Below, piece after piece: positions 54,670 to 63,119 of a stretch of DNA of 64,000 nt (the stretch's first letter is position 1; the number at the start of each line of letters is the position of its first letter). Source of the DNA: Halostreptopolyspora alba (GTDB taxonomy: Bacteria > Actinomycetota > Actinomycetes > Streptosporangiales > Streptosporangiaceae); NCBI GenBank assembly GCA_003725585.1, contig RJMB01000007.1:62001-126000 (forward strand), in the 5' to 3' direction. Position numbers and translations under genes: made by a program. The notes under the pieces were generated by a model. That model was not told the DNA's origin. It saw nothing but the letters and a program-made list of their open reading frames with translations, and did not search any database.

Positions 54670-55386
54670 TCAGTCGTCGAGGTGAACGGCGACCTGGGCG
54701 AGGTGGGTGTGCATGGCCGACCGCGCCGCGACCGGGTCGCCCGCGGCCACCGCTTCCAGCACCGCCGCGTGCTCGTGGTGCGTGGTCGCCAGCCGCCCCA
54801 CCCGGTGCATGGACTGCCACATGCGCATTCGCAGGGTGGGGCGGGCCAGGGCCTCGATCAACGCCCGGAGAATCGGGTTGTCCGAGATGTCGGAGAGCAG
54901 CCGGTGGAACTGCAGGTCCTTGTCCATGGCGGTCTCGTGGTCATGGGCGTCGATCGCCGGTACCGCGGCGTCGAGCACGGCCCGGAGCTGGCGTACGTCC
55001 TCGCCCGTGCGGCGGACAGCGGCGGCTCCGGCCGACTCCACCTCGAGCGCCTGGCGCACTCGGTGCAGGTCACGCGTCGACTTTCCCCCCTGCAGCCCGG
55101 CCCAGAACACCAGTGGCTGCAGCAGCAGTTCCGGGTCGAGGGAGGTCACCGTCGTACCCGCTCCCTGGCGGGTCTCGAGGACCCCCATGGCGACGAGCGC
55201 CCGCACCCCCTCGCGCAGCGAGCTGCGCGACACGCCGAAGCGTTCGGCCAGCTCCGCCTCGACCGGCAGGCGGTCGCCCGGGCCGACCTCGCCGGAGACC
55301 ACCATGTCCTGGATTCCCTGGACGACCACATCGTGCTGGGAGGAGGGGCGCGTCGGGATCCTGCGCGGGGTCGTGTCGTCACTCAT
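54670..55386 (-). CDS. FadR-subfamily GntR regulator of the fucose genes
   Basis: 238-residue regulator. Winged helix LPVEAELAERFGVSRSSLREG (about 43-63) and an FCD ligand domain (DLQFHRLLSDISDNPILRAL; TTHHEHAAVLEAVAAGD) with metal-binding acid and histidines. It is placed between the transporter and the catabolic operon, and both promoters carry the same palindrome, so it is their probable repressor; the ligand is likely a pathway intermediate. Confidence 0.9.
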   Translation of the reverse strand: MSDDTTPRRIPTRPSSQHDVVVQGIQDMVVSGEVGPGDRLPVEAELAERFGVSRSSLREGVRALVAMGVLETRQGAGTTVTSLDPELLLQPLVFWAGLQGGKSTRDLHRVRQALEVESAGAAAVRRTGEDVRQLRAVLDAAVPAIDAHDHETAMDKDLQFHRLLSDISDNPILRALIEALARPTLRMRMWQSMHRVGRLATTHHEHAAVLEAVAAGDPVAARSAMHTHLAQVAVHLDD

Positions 55387-55457
55387 GCGGACTTCCTGTG
55401 CCTGCCCAGCTCGATCCGGACGACGGTCGTTCGGGGTCGGGCCCTAGTCTAGACTGA

Positions 55458-55476
55458 AAATACATCAGATGAATTA
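55458..55476. promoter_or_regulatory. Fuc-locus operator, copy 2
   Basis: AAATACATCAGATGAATTA, 17 of 19 positions the same as copy 1 (53251-53269). It lies between the divergent regulator and fuconate dehydratase genes and could control both. A shorter palindrome AGTCTAGACT (55446-55455) is adjacent. Confidence 0.7.
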
Positions 55477-55488
55477 GGAGACTCGTTA

Positions 55489-56811
55489 GTGAGCGTCATC
55501 ACCTCGGTCGACCTGGTCGACGTCCGCTTCCCCACATCGGAGAGCCTCGACGGCTCCGATGCGATGAACCGGGACGCCGACTACTCGGCCGCCTACCTCC
55601 GCCTGGTGACCAGCGACGACTCGCTGTACGGCTGTGGGTTCGCCTTCACCATCGGCCGTGGTAACGAGGTGTGCCTCGCGGCCATCGAGGCCCTGTCCTC
55701 GCGGCTGGTCGGACGCGATGTGGCGGAACTGTGCGAGCGCCCCGGCCGGATCTACCGGGAGCTGGCCGCCGACTCCCAGCTGCGCTGGCTCGGCCCCGAC
55801 AAGGGTGTGGTGCACCTGGCGCGCGCCGCGGTCCTGAACGCGCTGTGGGACCTGGCGGCGCGCCGTGCCGGTGTCCCCCTGTGGCAGCTGGTCTGCGACA
55901 TGGACCCCGTCGAGCTCGTCGACGCGCTGGATTTGACCTACCTCTCCGACGTGCTCACCGCCGAGGAGGCCACCGGAATGCTCCGGGAGCAGCGCCCCCA
56001 CCACGACGAGCGCGTCAAGCAACTGAGCCGGGACGGTTTCCCGTGCTACACGACCTCGCCCGGGTGGCTGGGCTACTCCGACGAGAAGCTCGACCGCCTG
56101 TGCCGGGAGGCCGTCGCCGAGGGCTACCGGCACGTCAAGCTCAAGGTCGGCGCGGACGCCGCCGAGGACGAGCGCAGGCTCGCCATAGCCCGCGCCGCGA
56201 TCGGCCCGGACACCCACCTGATGATCGACGCCAACCAGATGTGGGAGGTACCCGAGGCGATCGAGCGGGTCCGGGCGCTCAACCACCACGACCTGCTCTG
56301 GATCGAGGAGCCCACCAGCCCCGACGACGTGCTCGGCCACCGCGCCGTCGCCGAGGCGGTGCGTCCGCAGGGGGTGGGGGTGGCCACCGGCGAGCACGGC
56401 ATGAACCGCGTGCTCTTCAAACAGCTGCTGCAGGCCGACGCCGTGGACTTCGTCCAGATCGACTCCTGCCGCCTGGCCAGCGTCAACGAGATCATCCCGG
56501 TCCTGCTGGCGGCCAGCAAGTTCGGTAAGCCGGTGTGCCCCCACGCCGGCGGGGTGGGGCTCTGCGAGCTCGTCAACCACCTGGTGATGATCGACCACAT
56601 AGCGGTCTCGGGCCCCGTCGAGGGCCGGGTGGCCGAGTACGTGGACCACCTGCACGAGCACTTCGTCGACCCCTGCGTCGTCCGCGATGGCGCCTACACG
56701 CTGCCCACGGCGCCCGGCTACTCCTCGGAGATGATGCCGCAGTCCCTCGCGGCGTGGGCCTGGCCCGACGGCGCGGAGTGGAAACGCCGGCGCGCGGAGG
56801 CGAGCGCGTGA
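55489..56811 (+). CDS. L-fuconate dehydratase (enolase superfamily)
   Basis: 440-residue enzyme converting L-fuconate to 2-keto-3-deoxy-L-fuconate. Enolase-superfamily landmarks: catalytic lysine motif HVKLKVGAD, metal ligands in LMIDANQMW, LWIEEPTSPDD and ATGEHGMN, and the catalytic histidine in CPHAGGVGLCEL. The N-terminus (DVRFPTSESLDGSDAMNRDA) is that of fuconate dehydratase. GTG 55489; the stop overlaps the mutarotase gene. Confidence 0.95.
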   Translation: MSVITSVDLVDVRFPTSESLDGSDAMNRDADYSAAYLRLVTSDDSLYGCGFAFTIGRGNEVCLAAIEALSSRLVGRDVAELCERPGRIYRELAADSQLRWLGPDKGVVHLARAAVLNALWDLAARRAGVPLWQLVCDMDPVELVDALDLTYLSDVLTAEEATGMLREQRPHHDERVKQLSRDGFPCYTTSPGWLGYSDEKLDRLCREAVAEGYRHVKLKVGADAAEDERRLAIARAAIGPDTHLMIDANQMWEVPEAIERVRALNHHDLLWIEEPTSPDDVLGHRAVAEAVRPQGVGVATGEHGMNRVLFKQLLQADAVDFVQIDSCRLASVNEIIPVLLAASKFGKPVCPHAGGVGLCELVNHLVMIDHIAVSGPVEGRVAEYVDHLHEHFVDPCVVRDGAYTLPTAPGYSSEMMPQSLAAWAWPDGAEWKRRRAEASA

Positions 56812-57242
56812 TCACCCACCGACTGCTGCACCCCGAACTCCTCGCGGGACTGGCCGCGGCCGGTCACGGCTCGCGGATCCTCGTCGCCGACGCGCTGTAC
56901 CCGCACTCGACCGGGGCCCCGGCCACGGCCGCGCGCGTCCACCTCAACCTCCGTCCCGGGCTCGTGGCCGCGCGCGACGTCCTCGAGGTCGTGGCCGACA
57001 CCGTCCACATCGAGGCGGCGGTCTACATGGCCGACGCCAACGGGGACGAGTCGGAACCGGTGCGTGAGTACCGCGCCATGCTGGGCCCCCACCGCCACAG
57101 CGGCGGCCGGGAGGTCGCCTGGGCGGGCCTTGAGCGGACGGAGTTCTACACGGCGTGCCGGAGCCCCGACGTCTGCGTGCTGGTCGCCACGGGAGAGACA
57201 CGTCCCTACGCGAACCTCCTGCTGACGATTGGGGTCCCATGA
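56808..57242 (+). CDS. fucU: L-fucose mutarotase (RbsD/FucU family)
   Basis: 144-residue protein that interconverts alpha and beta L-fucose. RbsD/FucU text: HPELLAGLAAAGHGSRILVADA, LRPGLVAARDVLEVVADTV, LERTEFYTACRSPDVCVLVATGE (here split) and RPYANLLLTIGVP. The usual GHGDE is GHGSR here. GTG 56808 overlaps the previous stop (GTGA), and its own stop overlaps the next ATG. Confidence 0.93.
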   Translation: MITHRLLHPELLAGLAAAGHGSRILVADALYPHSTGAPATAARVHLNLRPGLVAARDVLEVVADTVHIEAAVYMADANGDESEPVREYRAMLGPHRHSGGREVAWAGLERTEFYTACRSPDVCVLVATGETRPYANLLLTIGVP

Positions 57243-58030
57243 TCATCGACGCGCACCTGCACACCTGGGACACCGCGGAGGTCGGCATCGGCTGGCTGGC
57301 CGCCGCGGGACTGCCCCCACGCGCGCCGATCCCCGACGACACCGGGGCGCGCCGCTACGTGCTCGTCGAGGCCGCCGCCGACGAGCGGTGGCACGAGACC
57401 GAGTGGCTCCTCGCGCTCGCCCGGCGGGACGGGCGCGTGCACGGGGTCGTCGCGGCCGCCGCGCTGGACGGCCCACGGACCGCGGCCGAACTCGACCAGC
57501 TGGCGGACACGGCCGAGGTCGTGGGTGTCCGGCGGCTCCTCCAGGACGGCCACCCGTTCGAACCGCCGGGCCTACTCGAGGGGCTCCGGATCCTCGCCGA
57601 CCGGGCCATGCCCTTCGACGCCTGCGTTCGCGCCCACGAGCTGCCGGCGCTCACACGGCTGCTCGACCGGGTGCCGGAGCTGGTCGTGGTCCTGGACCAC
57701 ATGGGCAAACCCCCGGTCCGAGACCGGGAGGCCATGCGGCGCTGGGAGTCGGATCTCGCGGAGGTCGCCGAGCTCCCCAACGTCTACTGCAAGTTGTCCG
57801 GGCTCGCCGCGGAGTGCCGCGACGACACCGAGCTCGACTCCGTGACCGACCACGTCGTGGGGCGTGCGCTGGAGGTCTTCGGGGCCGGTCGTTGCCTCGT
57901 CGGCAGCGACCGGCCGGTCAGCCAGACCTCCCTGGACTGGTGCGAACGGGTGCTGGGCCTCGTGCCGGACGCTGACCGGGCCCGCGTCGCCCACGACAAC
58001 GCCGCAGCGATCTACCGGAGGACGCGATGA
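57239..58030 (+). CDS. L-fucono-1,5-lactonase (amidohydrolase family)
   Basis: 263-residue amidohydrolase that opens L-fucono-lactone to fuconate. Metal-site motifs: IDAHLHTWD (HxH), VVLDHMGKPP and VGSDRPVSQ (Asp). ATG 57239 is coupled to fucU (ATGA overlap). The upstream open frame is inside fucU. Confidence 0.92.
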   Translation: MIIDAHLHTWDTAEVGIGWLAAAGLPPRAPIPDDTGARRYVLVEAAADERWHETEWLLALARRDGRVHGVVAAAALDGPRTAAELDQLADTAEVVGVRRLLQDGHPFEPPGLLEGLRILADRAMPFDACVRAHELPALTRLLDRVPELVVVLDHMGKPPVRDREAMRRWESDLAEVAELPNVYCKLSGLAAECRDDTELDSVTDHVVGRALEVFGAGRCLVGSDRPVSQTSLDWCERVLGLVPDADRARVAHDNAAAIYRRTR

Positions 58031-59022
58031 CCCCCGCGGTAATGAGCCGACTGCCGGAGCGAATCGGTGCCGCCTTCGGGAGGTTGGGGTTCGGCACCGC
58101 CCAGTTCGGCAACCTCGGTTGCGAGATTGATGAGCGAACCTGCCACGACGCCGTGGCGGCCGCGTGGGAGCACGGCCTGCGCTACTTCGACACCGCCCCC
58201 CACTACGGGCTCGGGCTGTCCGAGCGGCGACTCGGCCGGGCGCTCACGGGACGGCCCCGCGAGAGCTACGCCGTCTCGACCAAGGTCGGGCGCCTCCTGC
58301 GACCGAACACCCGACCCACCGGTACCGACCTGGACCAGGGGTACGCGGTGCCCGACTCGCTGACGCGTGAGCGCGACTTCTCCGCCGACGGTGTCCGGCG
58401 GTGCCTGGCGGAGTCCCTCGAACGGCTCGGGCTGGACCGTGTCGACATCGTGTGGCTCCACGACCCCGAGGAACCCGACGACCGCTTCGACGAGGCCATC
58501 CGGGGCGCTGTTCCCGCCCTGGACCAGCTGCGGGACGAGGGGACCATCTCCGCGTGGGGCGTGGGCTCCAAGGACCCCTCGATGATCAAACGCTTCGTCG
58601 ACGCGGCCGACCCCGACCTCGTCATGGTCGCCGGCCGCTACACCCTGCTGGAGCAGGAGAGGGTGGGGCTGATGTCCACCTGTCACGCGCGAGGCGTCGG
58701 GGTCGTCGCCGTGGGGGTGTTCAACTCCGGCCTGCTCGCCCACGACGAGCCCCCGGCCGACGCCTGGTACGAGTACGCGCCCGCGCCCCCGCATGTCACG
58801 GCGCGCGCCAGGGCGCTGGCGTCGGTGGCGCGCGAGCACGGCGTCAGCCTGCCGCGGGCCGCGCTCGCCTTCCCCCGAAGGCATCCGGCGGTGGTCAACG
58901 TGACCGCCGGCATGCGGTCGCGCGAGCACGTGGCGCAGAACTGCGCCCTGGTAACGAACGACGTCCCCGATGAGTTCTGGGCCGACCTGCGGGCCCGTGG
59001 CCTGCTTGAGGAGGATGTGTGA
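58027..59022 (+). CDS. L-fucose dehydrogenase (aldo/keto reductase)
   Basis: 331-residue aldo/keto reductase of the D-threo-aldose 1-dehydrogenase/galactose dehydrogenase group, which oxidises L-fucose to the lactone. Motifs: FGTAQFGNLG, YFDTAPHYGLGLSERRLG (Asp, Tyr), STKVGRLL (Lys) and DIVWLHDPE (His). ATG 58027 overlaps the lactonase stop; its own stop overlaps the next gene start. The order matches the pathway neighbours. Confidence 0.92.
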   Translation: MTPAVMSRLPERIGAAFGRLGFGTAQFGNLGCEIDERTCHDAVAAAWEHGLRYFDTAPHYGLGLSERRLGRALTGRPRESYAVSTKVGRLLRPNTRPTGTDLDQGYAVPDSLTRERDFSADGVRRCLAESLERLGLDRVDIVWLHDPEEPDDRFDEAIRGAVPALDQLRDEGTISAWGVGSKDPSMIKRFVDAADPDLVMVAGRYTLLEQERVGLMSTCHARGVGVVAVGVFNSGLLAHDEPPADAWYEYAPAPPHVTARARALASVAREHGVSLPRAALAFPRRHPAVVNVTAGMRSREHVAQNCALVTNDVPDEFWADLRARGLLEEDV

Positions 59023-59867
59023 AACTGATGAGACGGGGCGAGCCGGGCCGGGAGATCCCGCTCGTCGAGATCGACGGTGTCGTATGGGACGCGACGCCGC
59101 TGGGCGACTTCGATCCCCGGTTCTGGGCGGACGGGGGTCCACAGCGGATCCGTGAGCTCGTCGCCAGCGGGAGGCTCCAGCGCTGGCACGAGGACAACAC
59201 TCGCTTCGGCGCGCCGGTGCGCTCGCCCTCGGCGGTGATCTGCATCGGGCAGAACTACGCCCAGCACGCCGCCGAGTCGGGATCCGAGCCGCCGCAGCGG
59301 CCGATCGTGTTCCTCAAGACGCCGAACACCCTCGCCGGCCCCGACGACACCGTCACCATCGCCCGCGGTTCCCACAAGACCGACTGGGAGGTCGAGCTCG
59401 GCGTCGTCATCGGCAGCCGCGCCAGCTACTGCGACTCGGCCGCGGAGGCGGCCCGGCACATCGGTGGCTACGTGCTCGCCAACGACCTGTCCGAACGCGC
59501 CTTCCAGATCGAGGAGTCCGGTGGCCAGTGGAGCAAGGGCAAGTGCAGCCCCGGCTACATGCCACTCGGGCCGTGGGTCGTCACCGCCGACGAGTTCGAT
59601 CCCGGCGACGTTCGGCTTCGCTCGTGGGTCAACGGTGAGCCACGCCAGGACTCGCGCACCTCGGACATGATCTTCGACTGCGCCGAGCTGGTTCGCGACC
59701 TGTCACAGTACATGTGCCTCGAACCGGGGGACATCGTCTCCACCGGTACCCCGCAGGGTGTGGCCCTGTCGGGACGTTTCTCCTACCTGCGCCCCGGTGA
59801 CGTCGTCGAGGTGGAGATCGAGCGCCTCGGGCGGCAGCGCCAGGAGTACCGGGAGTGGAGGGAGTAG
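59019..59867 (+). CDS. 2,4-diketo-3-deoxy-L-fuconate hydrolase (FAH family)
   Basis: 282-residue fumarylacetoacetate-hydrolase-fold enzyme that cleaves 2,4-diketo-3-deoxy-L-fuconate to pyruvate and lactate in the non-phosphorylating route. Metal-site and fold motifs: VICIGQNYAQHAAESG, FLKTPNTLAGPDD, DWEVELGVVIGS, NDLSERAFQIEESG and STGTPQGVAL. GTG 59019, coupled by overlap to the dehydrogenase. Confidence 0.92.
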   Translation: MKLMRRGEPGREIPLVEIDGVVWDATPLGDFDPRFWADGGPQRIRELVASGRLQRWHEDNTRFGAPVRSPSAVICIGQNYAQHAAESGSEPPQRPIVFLKTPNTLAGPDDTVTIARGSHKTDWEVELGVVIGSRASYCDSAAEAARHIGGYVLANDLSERAFQIEESGGQWSKGKCSPGYMPLGPWVVTADEFDPGDVRLRSWVNGEPRQDSRTSDMIFDCAELVRDLSQYMCLEPGDIVSTGTPQGVALSGRFSYLRPGDVVEVEIERLGRQRQEYREWRE

Positions 59868-59869
59868 TG

Positions 59870-60616
59870 ATGACCGGACGCTTCGCGGATCGCGCGGCGG
59901 TGGTGACCGGGGGAGCCTCCGGGATCGGCCGCGCCGTGGCGGACGCGCTCGCCCACGAGGGGGCCAGGGTGGCGGTGCTGGACCGTGAACGCCCGGGAGA
60001 CGAGCACCACTGGGAGGAGTGCGACGTCGCGGACGGCGCGTCGGTCGATCGTGCGGTGAGCAGCGCCGCCGAGGCGCTCGGGCGCCTGGACACCGTGGTC
60101 AACAACGCCGGTGTCGGCGCGCAGGGCGATGTCGCGGCCAACGACGACGACGAGTGGCTCAGGGTGCTCAACGTGAACGTCGTCGGGATGGTCCGCGTCG
60201 CCCGCGCCGCCCTGCCGCACCTGCGCGCCTCCGACGCGGCCTCGATCACCAACACCGCCTCGATCGCCTCCACGGCCGGGCTTCCGCAGCGGGTGCTGTA
60301 CTCGGCGACCAAGGGGGCGGTGCTGTCCATGACCAAGGCGATGGCAGCCGACCACGTGCGTGAGGGGGTGCGCGTCAACTGCGTGGCTCCCGGCACCGCG
60401 GACACCCCGTGGGTGCAGCGGCTGCTCGACGTCGCCGACGATCCGGTCGCCGAACGCGCCGCGCTGGAGGCGCGCCAGCCCCACGGCCGGTTGGTGGGCG
60501 CCGATGAGGTGGCACGCGCCGTGGTCTACCTCGCCGATCCGCTGAACCGGTCCACGGTCGGGGTCTGCCTGTCCGTGGACGGGGGGATGGAGGCCCTGCG
60601 CCTCCGCTCCCGGTAG
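59870..60616 (+). CDS. 2-keto-3-deoxy-L-fuconate dehydrogenase (SDR family)
   Basis: 248-residue short-chain dehydrogenase that would make the 2,4-diketo acid for the hydrolase upstream. Cofactor motif TGGASGIGRAVADALA, NNAGVGA, active-site YSATKGAV with serine in SIASTAG. ATG 59870 has GGAG upstream (59861-59864). Last gene of the fuc operon; strong hairpins follow. Confidence 0.92.
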   Translation: MTGRFADRAAVVTGGASGIGRAVADALAHEGARVAVLDRERPGDEHHWEECDVADGASVDRAVSSAAEALGRLDTVVNNAGVGAQGDVAANDDDEWLRVLNVNVVGMVRVARAALPHLRASDAASITNTASIASTAGLPQRVLYSATKGAVLSMTKAMAADHVREGVRVNCVAPGTADTPWVQRLLDVADDPVAERAALEARQPHGRLVGADEVARAVVYLADPLNRSTVGVCLSVDGGMEALRLRSR

Positions 60617-60628
60617 TCGAGGGGTTCG

Positions 60629-60646
60629 CCGCCCCGTCGGGGGCGG
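60629..60646 (+). terminator. First hairpin after the fuc operon
   Basis: CCGCCCC-GTCG-GGGGCGG, a 7-bp stem 12 bases after the stop codon. Confidence 0.5.
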
Positions 60647-60735
60647 TCTCGCCCGAACCGGCGGTGAAGGTAGGCCCGGGGCGACGTGTCCCGTCCGGAC
60701 CCCGTGGCCGGTTGTGGTCAGCCGTCGCCGACCGT

Positions 60736-60768
60736 GGCCGGCTCCGGGGGCCGCCCCCGGAGCCGGCC
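60736..60768. terminator. Very stable hairpin downstream of the fuc operon
   Basis: GGCCGGCTCCGGGGG (60736-60750), loop CCG, then the exact reverse complement (60754-60768): a 15-bp GC-rich stem. Probable terminator isolating the fuc operon from the phospholipid genes. The rest of 60617-60918 holds no gene. Confidence 0.7.
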
Positions 60769-60918
60769 GTGGGGACGCCCTGGCCAGCTCACCGGCCGCT
60801 ACGCCTGACCTGCGACCCCTGGGTGCCGGACGCGGTGTGTGGGGGGACTCGCGCGGTCGACTCGGTACAGTTCCACGCGAACCGGATCCGGTCCGCGGAG
60901 CGACTGAGGGGACCCGAG

Positions 60919-61527
60919 TTGCCCAGTATCTACCAGCTCAAGCCCGCGTTCCAGGGCGTGCTGCGGCCGTGCGTGCGATGGTTGGCGAGGGCCGGCGTCA
61001 CGGCCAACGCCGTCACGGTCGCGGCGGCCGCGCTGTCGGTTGCCGTTGGAGCGTGCGTCGCCGTCTGGAGTGACCACGACTGGCCCTTGTTGCTGCTGCC
61101 CGCGTTCCTCTTCCTGCGGATGGCGTTCAACGCCGTCGACGGGATGCTGGCGCGCGAGCACGGCATGGAGTCCCGGCTCGGCGCGATCCTCAACGAACTG
61201 GGCGACGTGGTCTCCGACGCCGCGTTGTATCTGCCGCTGGCCCTGGTCGCGGCATTCGATCCGAGGCTCGTCGTGCTGATCGTCGTCCTGGCGGTGATCA
61301 GCGAGATGACCGGCGTGCTCGGGCTGGCGTTCGGGTCGCGACGACGCTACGACGGCCCCATGGGCAAGAGCGACCGCGCCGCGGTGTTCGGGGCGCTCGG
61401 CCTGTGGCTCGGGCTCGGCGGAACCGGTGGGGCCTGGCTGTCCGTCGTACTCGGGGCGACAGCGCTGCTGCTCGCGGCGACCACGGTCAACCGTGCCCGC
61501 CAGGTGCTCCGGGACGGCGAGGGGTGA
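60919..61527 (+). CDS. YnbA-like CDP-alcohol phosphatidyltransferase
   Basis: 202-residue membrane enzyme of phospholipid headgroup transfer. The family signature spans 'DGMLAREHGMESRLGAIL' then 'NELGDVVSD'. Against D-x2-D-G-x2-A-R-x8-G-x3-D-x3-D, the first and third aspartates are Asn (NAVDG, AILNELGD). From memory E. coli YnbA has the same change, so this is a subfamily trait. About five membrane spans. TTG 60919 with GAGGGG seven bases upstream. Stop overlaps the YnbB-like gene (GTGA). Confidence 0.88.
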   Translation: MPSIYQLKPAFQGVLRPCVRWLARAGVTANAVTVAAAALSVAVGACVAVWSDHDWPLLLLPAFLFLRMAFNAVDGMLAREHGMESRLGAILNELGDVVSDAALYLPLALVAAFDPRLVVLIVVLAVISEMTGVLGLAFGSRRRYDGPMGKSDRAAVFGALGLWLGLGGTGGAWLSVVLGATALLLAATTVNRARQVLRDGEG

Positions 61528-62465
61528 ACGTGTTCGACATCCGGCACGACGTCCTCATCGCACTCGGCGGTATCCTCGCGATCCTCGTCATCGCCTCCGT
61601 GGTGACCTTCGCGCTGCGCACCAAGCTCAGCGCCGGGATTCACCGCGAACTCAACCAGCGCCTCCAGTCGTGGTGGACGATGGTCGCCATCTTCGCCGTC
61701 GCCATCTCGGTCTCCGACATCGTCTCGTTGATCTTCTTCGCGCTGGTGTCGTTCCTCGCGCTCAAGGAGTACCTGTCGCTGATCCCCACCCGCCGCGTCG
61801 ACCGGCAGGTGATCTTCTGGGCCTACCTGGCGATCCCGTTGCAGTACGTGTTGGTCGGCTACGAGTGGTACGGGATGTTCATCATCCTGATCCCGGTCTA
61901 CGCGTTCCTGCTGCTGCCTATGCGGATGGTGCTGGCGGGTGAGACCGCGAACTTCCTGCGGGCGATGGGCACCCTGCACTGGGGGCTGATGGCGATGGTG
62001 TTCAGCATCAGCCACGTCGCCTATCTCCTGGTGCTGCCCGAGGAGGTCAACCCGGGGGCGGGCGGCGCGGGCCTGGTGCTGTTCCTGGTGTTCCTGACCC
62101 AGTTCAACGACGTGTCCCAGTACATCTGGGGCAAGCTGTTCGGCAGGCACCAGGCCGTGCCCACGGTCAGCCCGGCGAAGAGCGTCGAGGGTCTGATCGG
62201 CGGCCTGGTGACCACCACCGCGCTGGCCCTCGTCCTCGGCCCGTGGCTGACACCGCTGGACCAGCCGCAGTCGATCGGCGCGGGCCTGATCATCGGCACG
62301 GCCGGCTTCGTCGGCGACGCCGTCATCTCCGCGCTCAAGCGGGATCTCGGTGTCAAGGACTCCGGTAGCCTGCTGCCCGGCCACGGCGGCGTCCTGGACC
62401 GGGTGGACAGCCTGATCTACACCGCACCGCTGTTCTTCCACTACACCTTCTACCTGCACTACTAG
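61524..62465 (+). CDS. YnbB-like phosphatidate cytidylyltransferase (CdsA family)
   Basis: 313-residue, multi-span membrane enzyme that activates phosphatidate as CDP-diacylglycerol. CdsA motif at the C-terminus: SALKRDLGVKDSGSLLPGHG, then GVLDRVDSL; earlier FNDVSQYIWGKLFGRH and SPAKSVEGLIGG. GTG 61524 overlaps the previous stop. It would feed the adjacent phosphatidyltransferase. Confidence 0.92.
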   Translation: MNVFDIRHDVLIALGGILAILVIASVVTFALRTKLSAGIHRELNQRLQSWWTMVAIFAVAISVSDIVSLIFFALVSFLALKEYLSLIPTRRVDRQVIFWAYLAIPLQYVLVGYEWYGMFIILIPVYAFLLLPMRMVLAGETANFLRAMGTLHWGLMAMVFSISHVAYLLVLPEEVNPGAGGAGLVLFLVFLTQFNDVSQYIWGKLFGRHQAVPTVSPAKSVEGLIGGLVTTTALALVLGPWLTPLDQPQSIGAGLIIGTAGFVGDAVISALKRDLGVKDSGSLLPGHGGVLDRVDSLIYTAPLFFHYTFYLHY

Positions 62466-62477
62466 GGGGCCTCGCCC

Positions 62478-63119
62478 ATGGTCAGGGTGCTGCGATGGGT
62501 GTTCTTCGTTCTGGTCGTACGGCCGGTCATCATGGTCATCCTCGGCCTCAACGTGCGGCACCGGGAGAAGCTGCCGCACCAGGGGCCCGCGGTACTGACC
62601 GCCAACCACAACAGCCACCTCGACGCCCTCGTGCTGATCACCCTGATGCCGCTCCGGCTGCTGCACCGGATCCGTCCGGTCGCCGCCGAGGACTACTTCC
62701 TGAGTAACAAGGCCCTCGCGTGGTTCTCCACCCGCATCATCGGCATCCTGCCCATCCCGAGGCGGCGCACGACGGGTGTCGACGACCCGATGACCGCCTG
62801 CGGCGAGGCTCTCGAACGCGGCGACATCCTGATCTTCTTCCCGGAGGGCTCGCGCGGCGAGCCGGAGAAGATGACCGAGTTCCGCGGCGGCATCGGCAAG
62901 CTCGCCGGCAGGAACCCCGAGGTGCCGGTCACCCCGATCTACCTGCACGGCCTCGGCAAGGCCCTTCCGAAAGGCGAGGCCATGGTGGTGCCGTTCTTCC
63001 TCGACGTCATCGTCGGGGAAGCGCTGCGCTTCGATGACGGTTACGAGGACTTCCTCGGCGAGCTGCGCCACCGGATGGAGGCCCTCGCCGAGGAAGGAGA
63101 CTTCGTGTCATGGGACTGA
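62478..63119 (+). CDS. PlsC-like 1-acyl-glycerol-3-phosphate acyltransferase
   Basis: 213-residue lysophospholipid acyltransferase. Block I NHNSHLDALV (H-x4-D), block III FFPEGSRGEPEKM and block IV VTPIYLHGLG are present. An N-terminal membrane anchor (VFFVLVVRPVIMVILGL) is visible. It overlaps the next gene by 10 bases and completes an acyl-to-headgroup route with its neighbours. Confidence 0.93.
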   Translation: MVRVLRWVFFVLVVRPVIMVILGLNVRHREKLPHQGPAVLTANHNSHLDALVLITLMPLRLLHRIRPVAAEDYFLSNKALAWFSTRIIGILPIPRRRTTGVDDPMTACGEALERGDILIFFPEGSRGEPEKMTEFRGGIGKLAGRNPEVPVTPIYLHGLGKALPKGEAMVVPFFLDVIVGEALRFDDGYEDFLGELRHRMEALAEEGDFVSWD

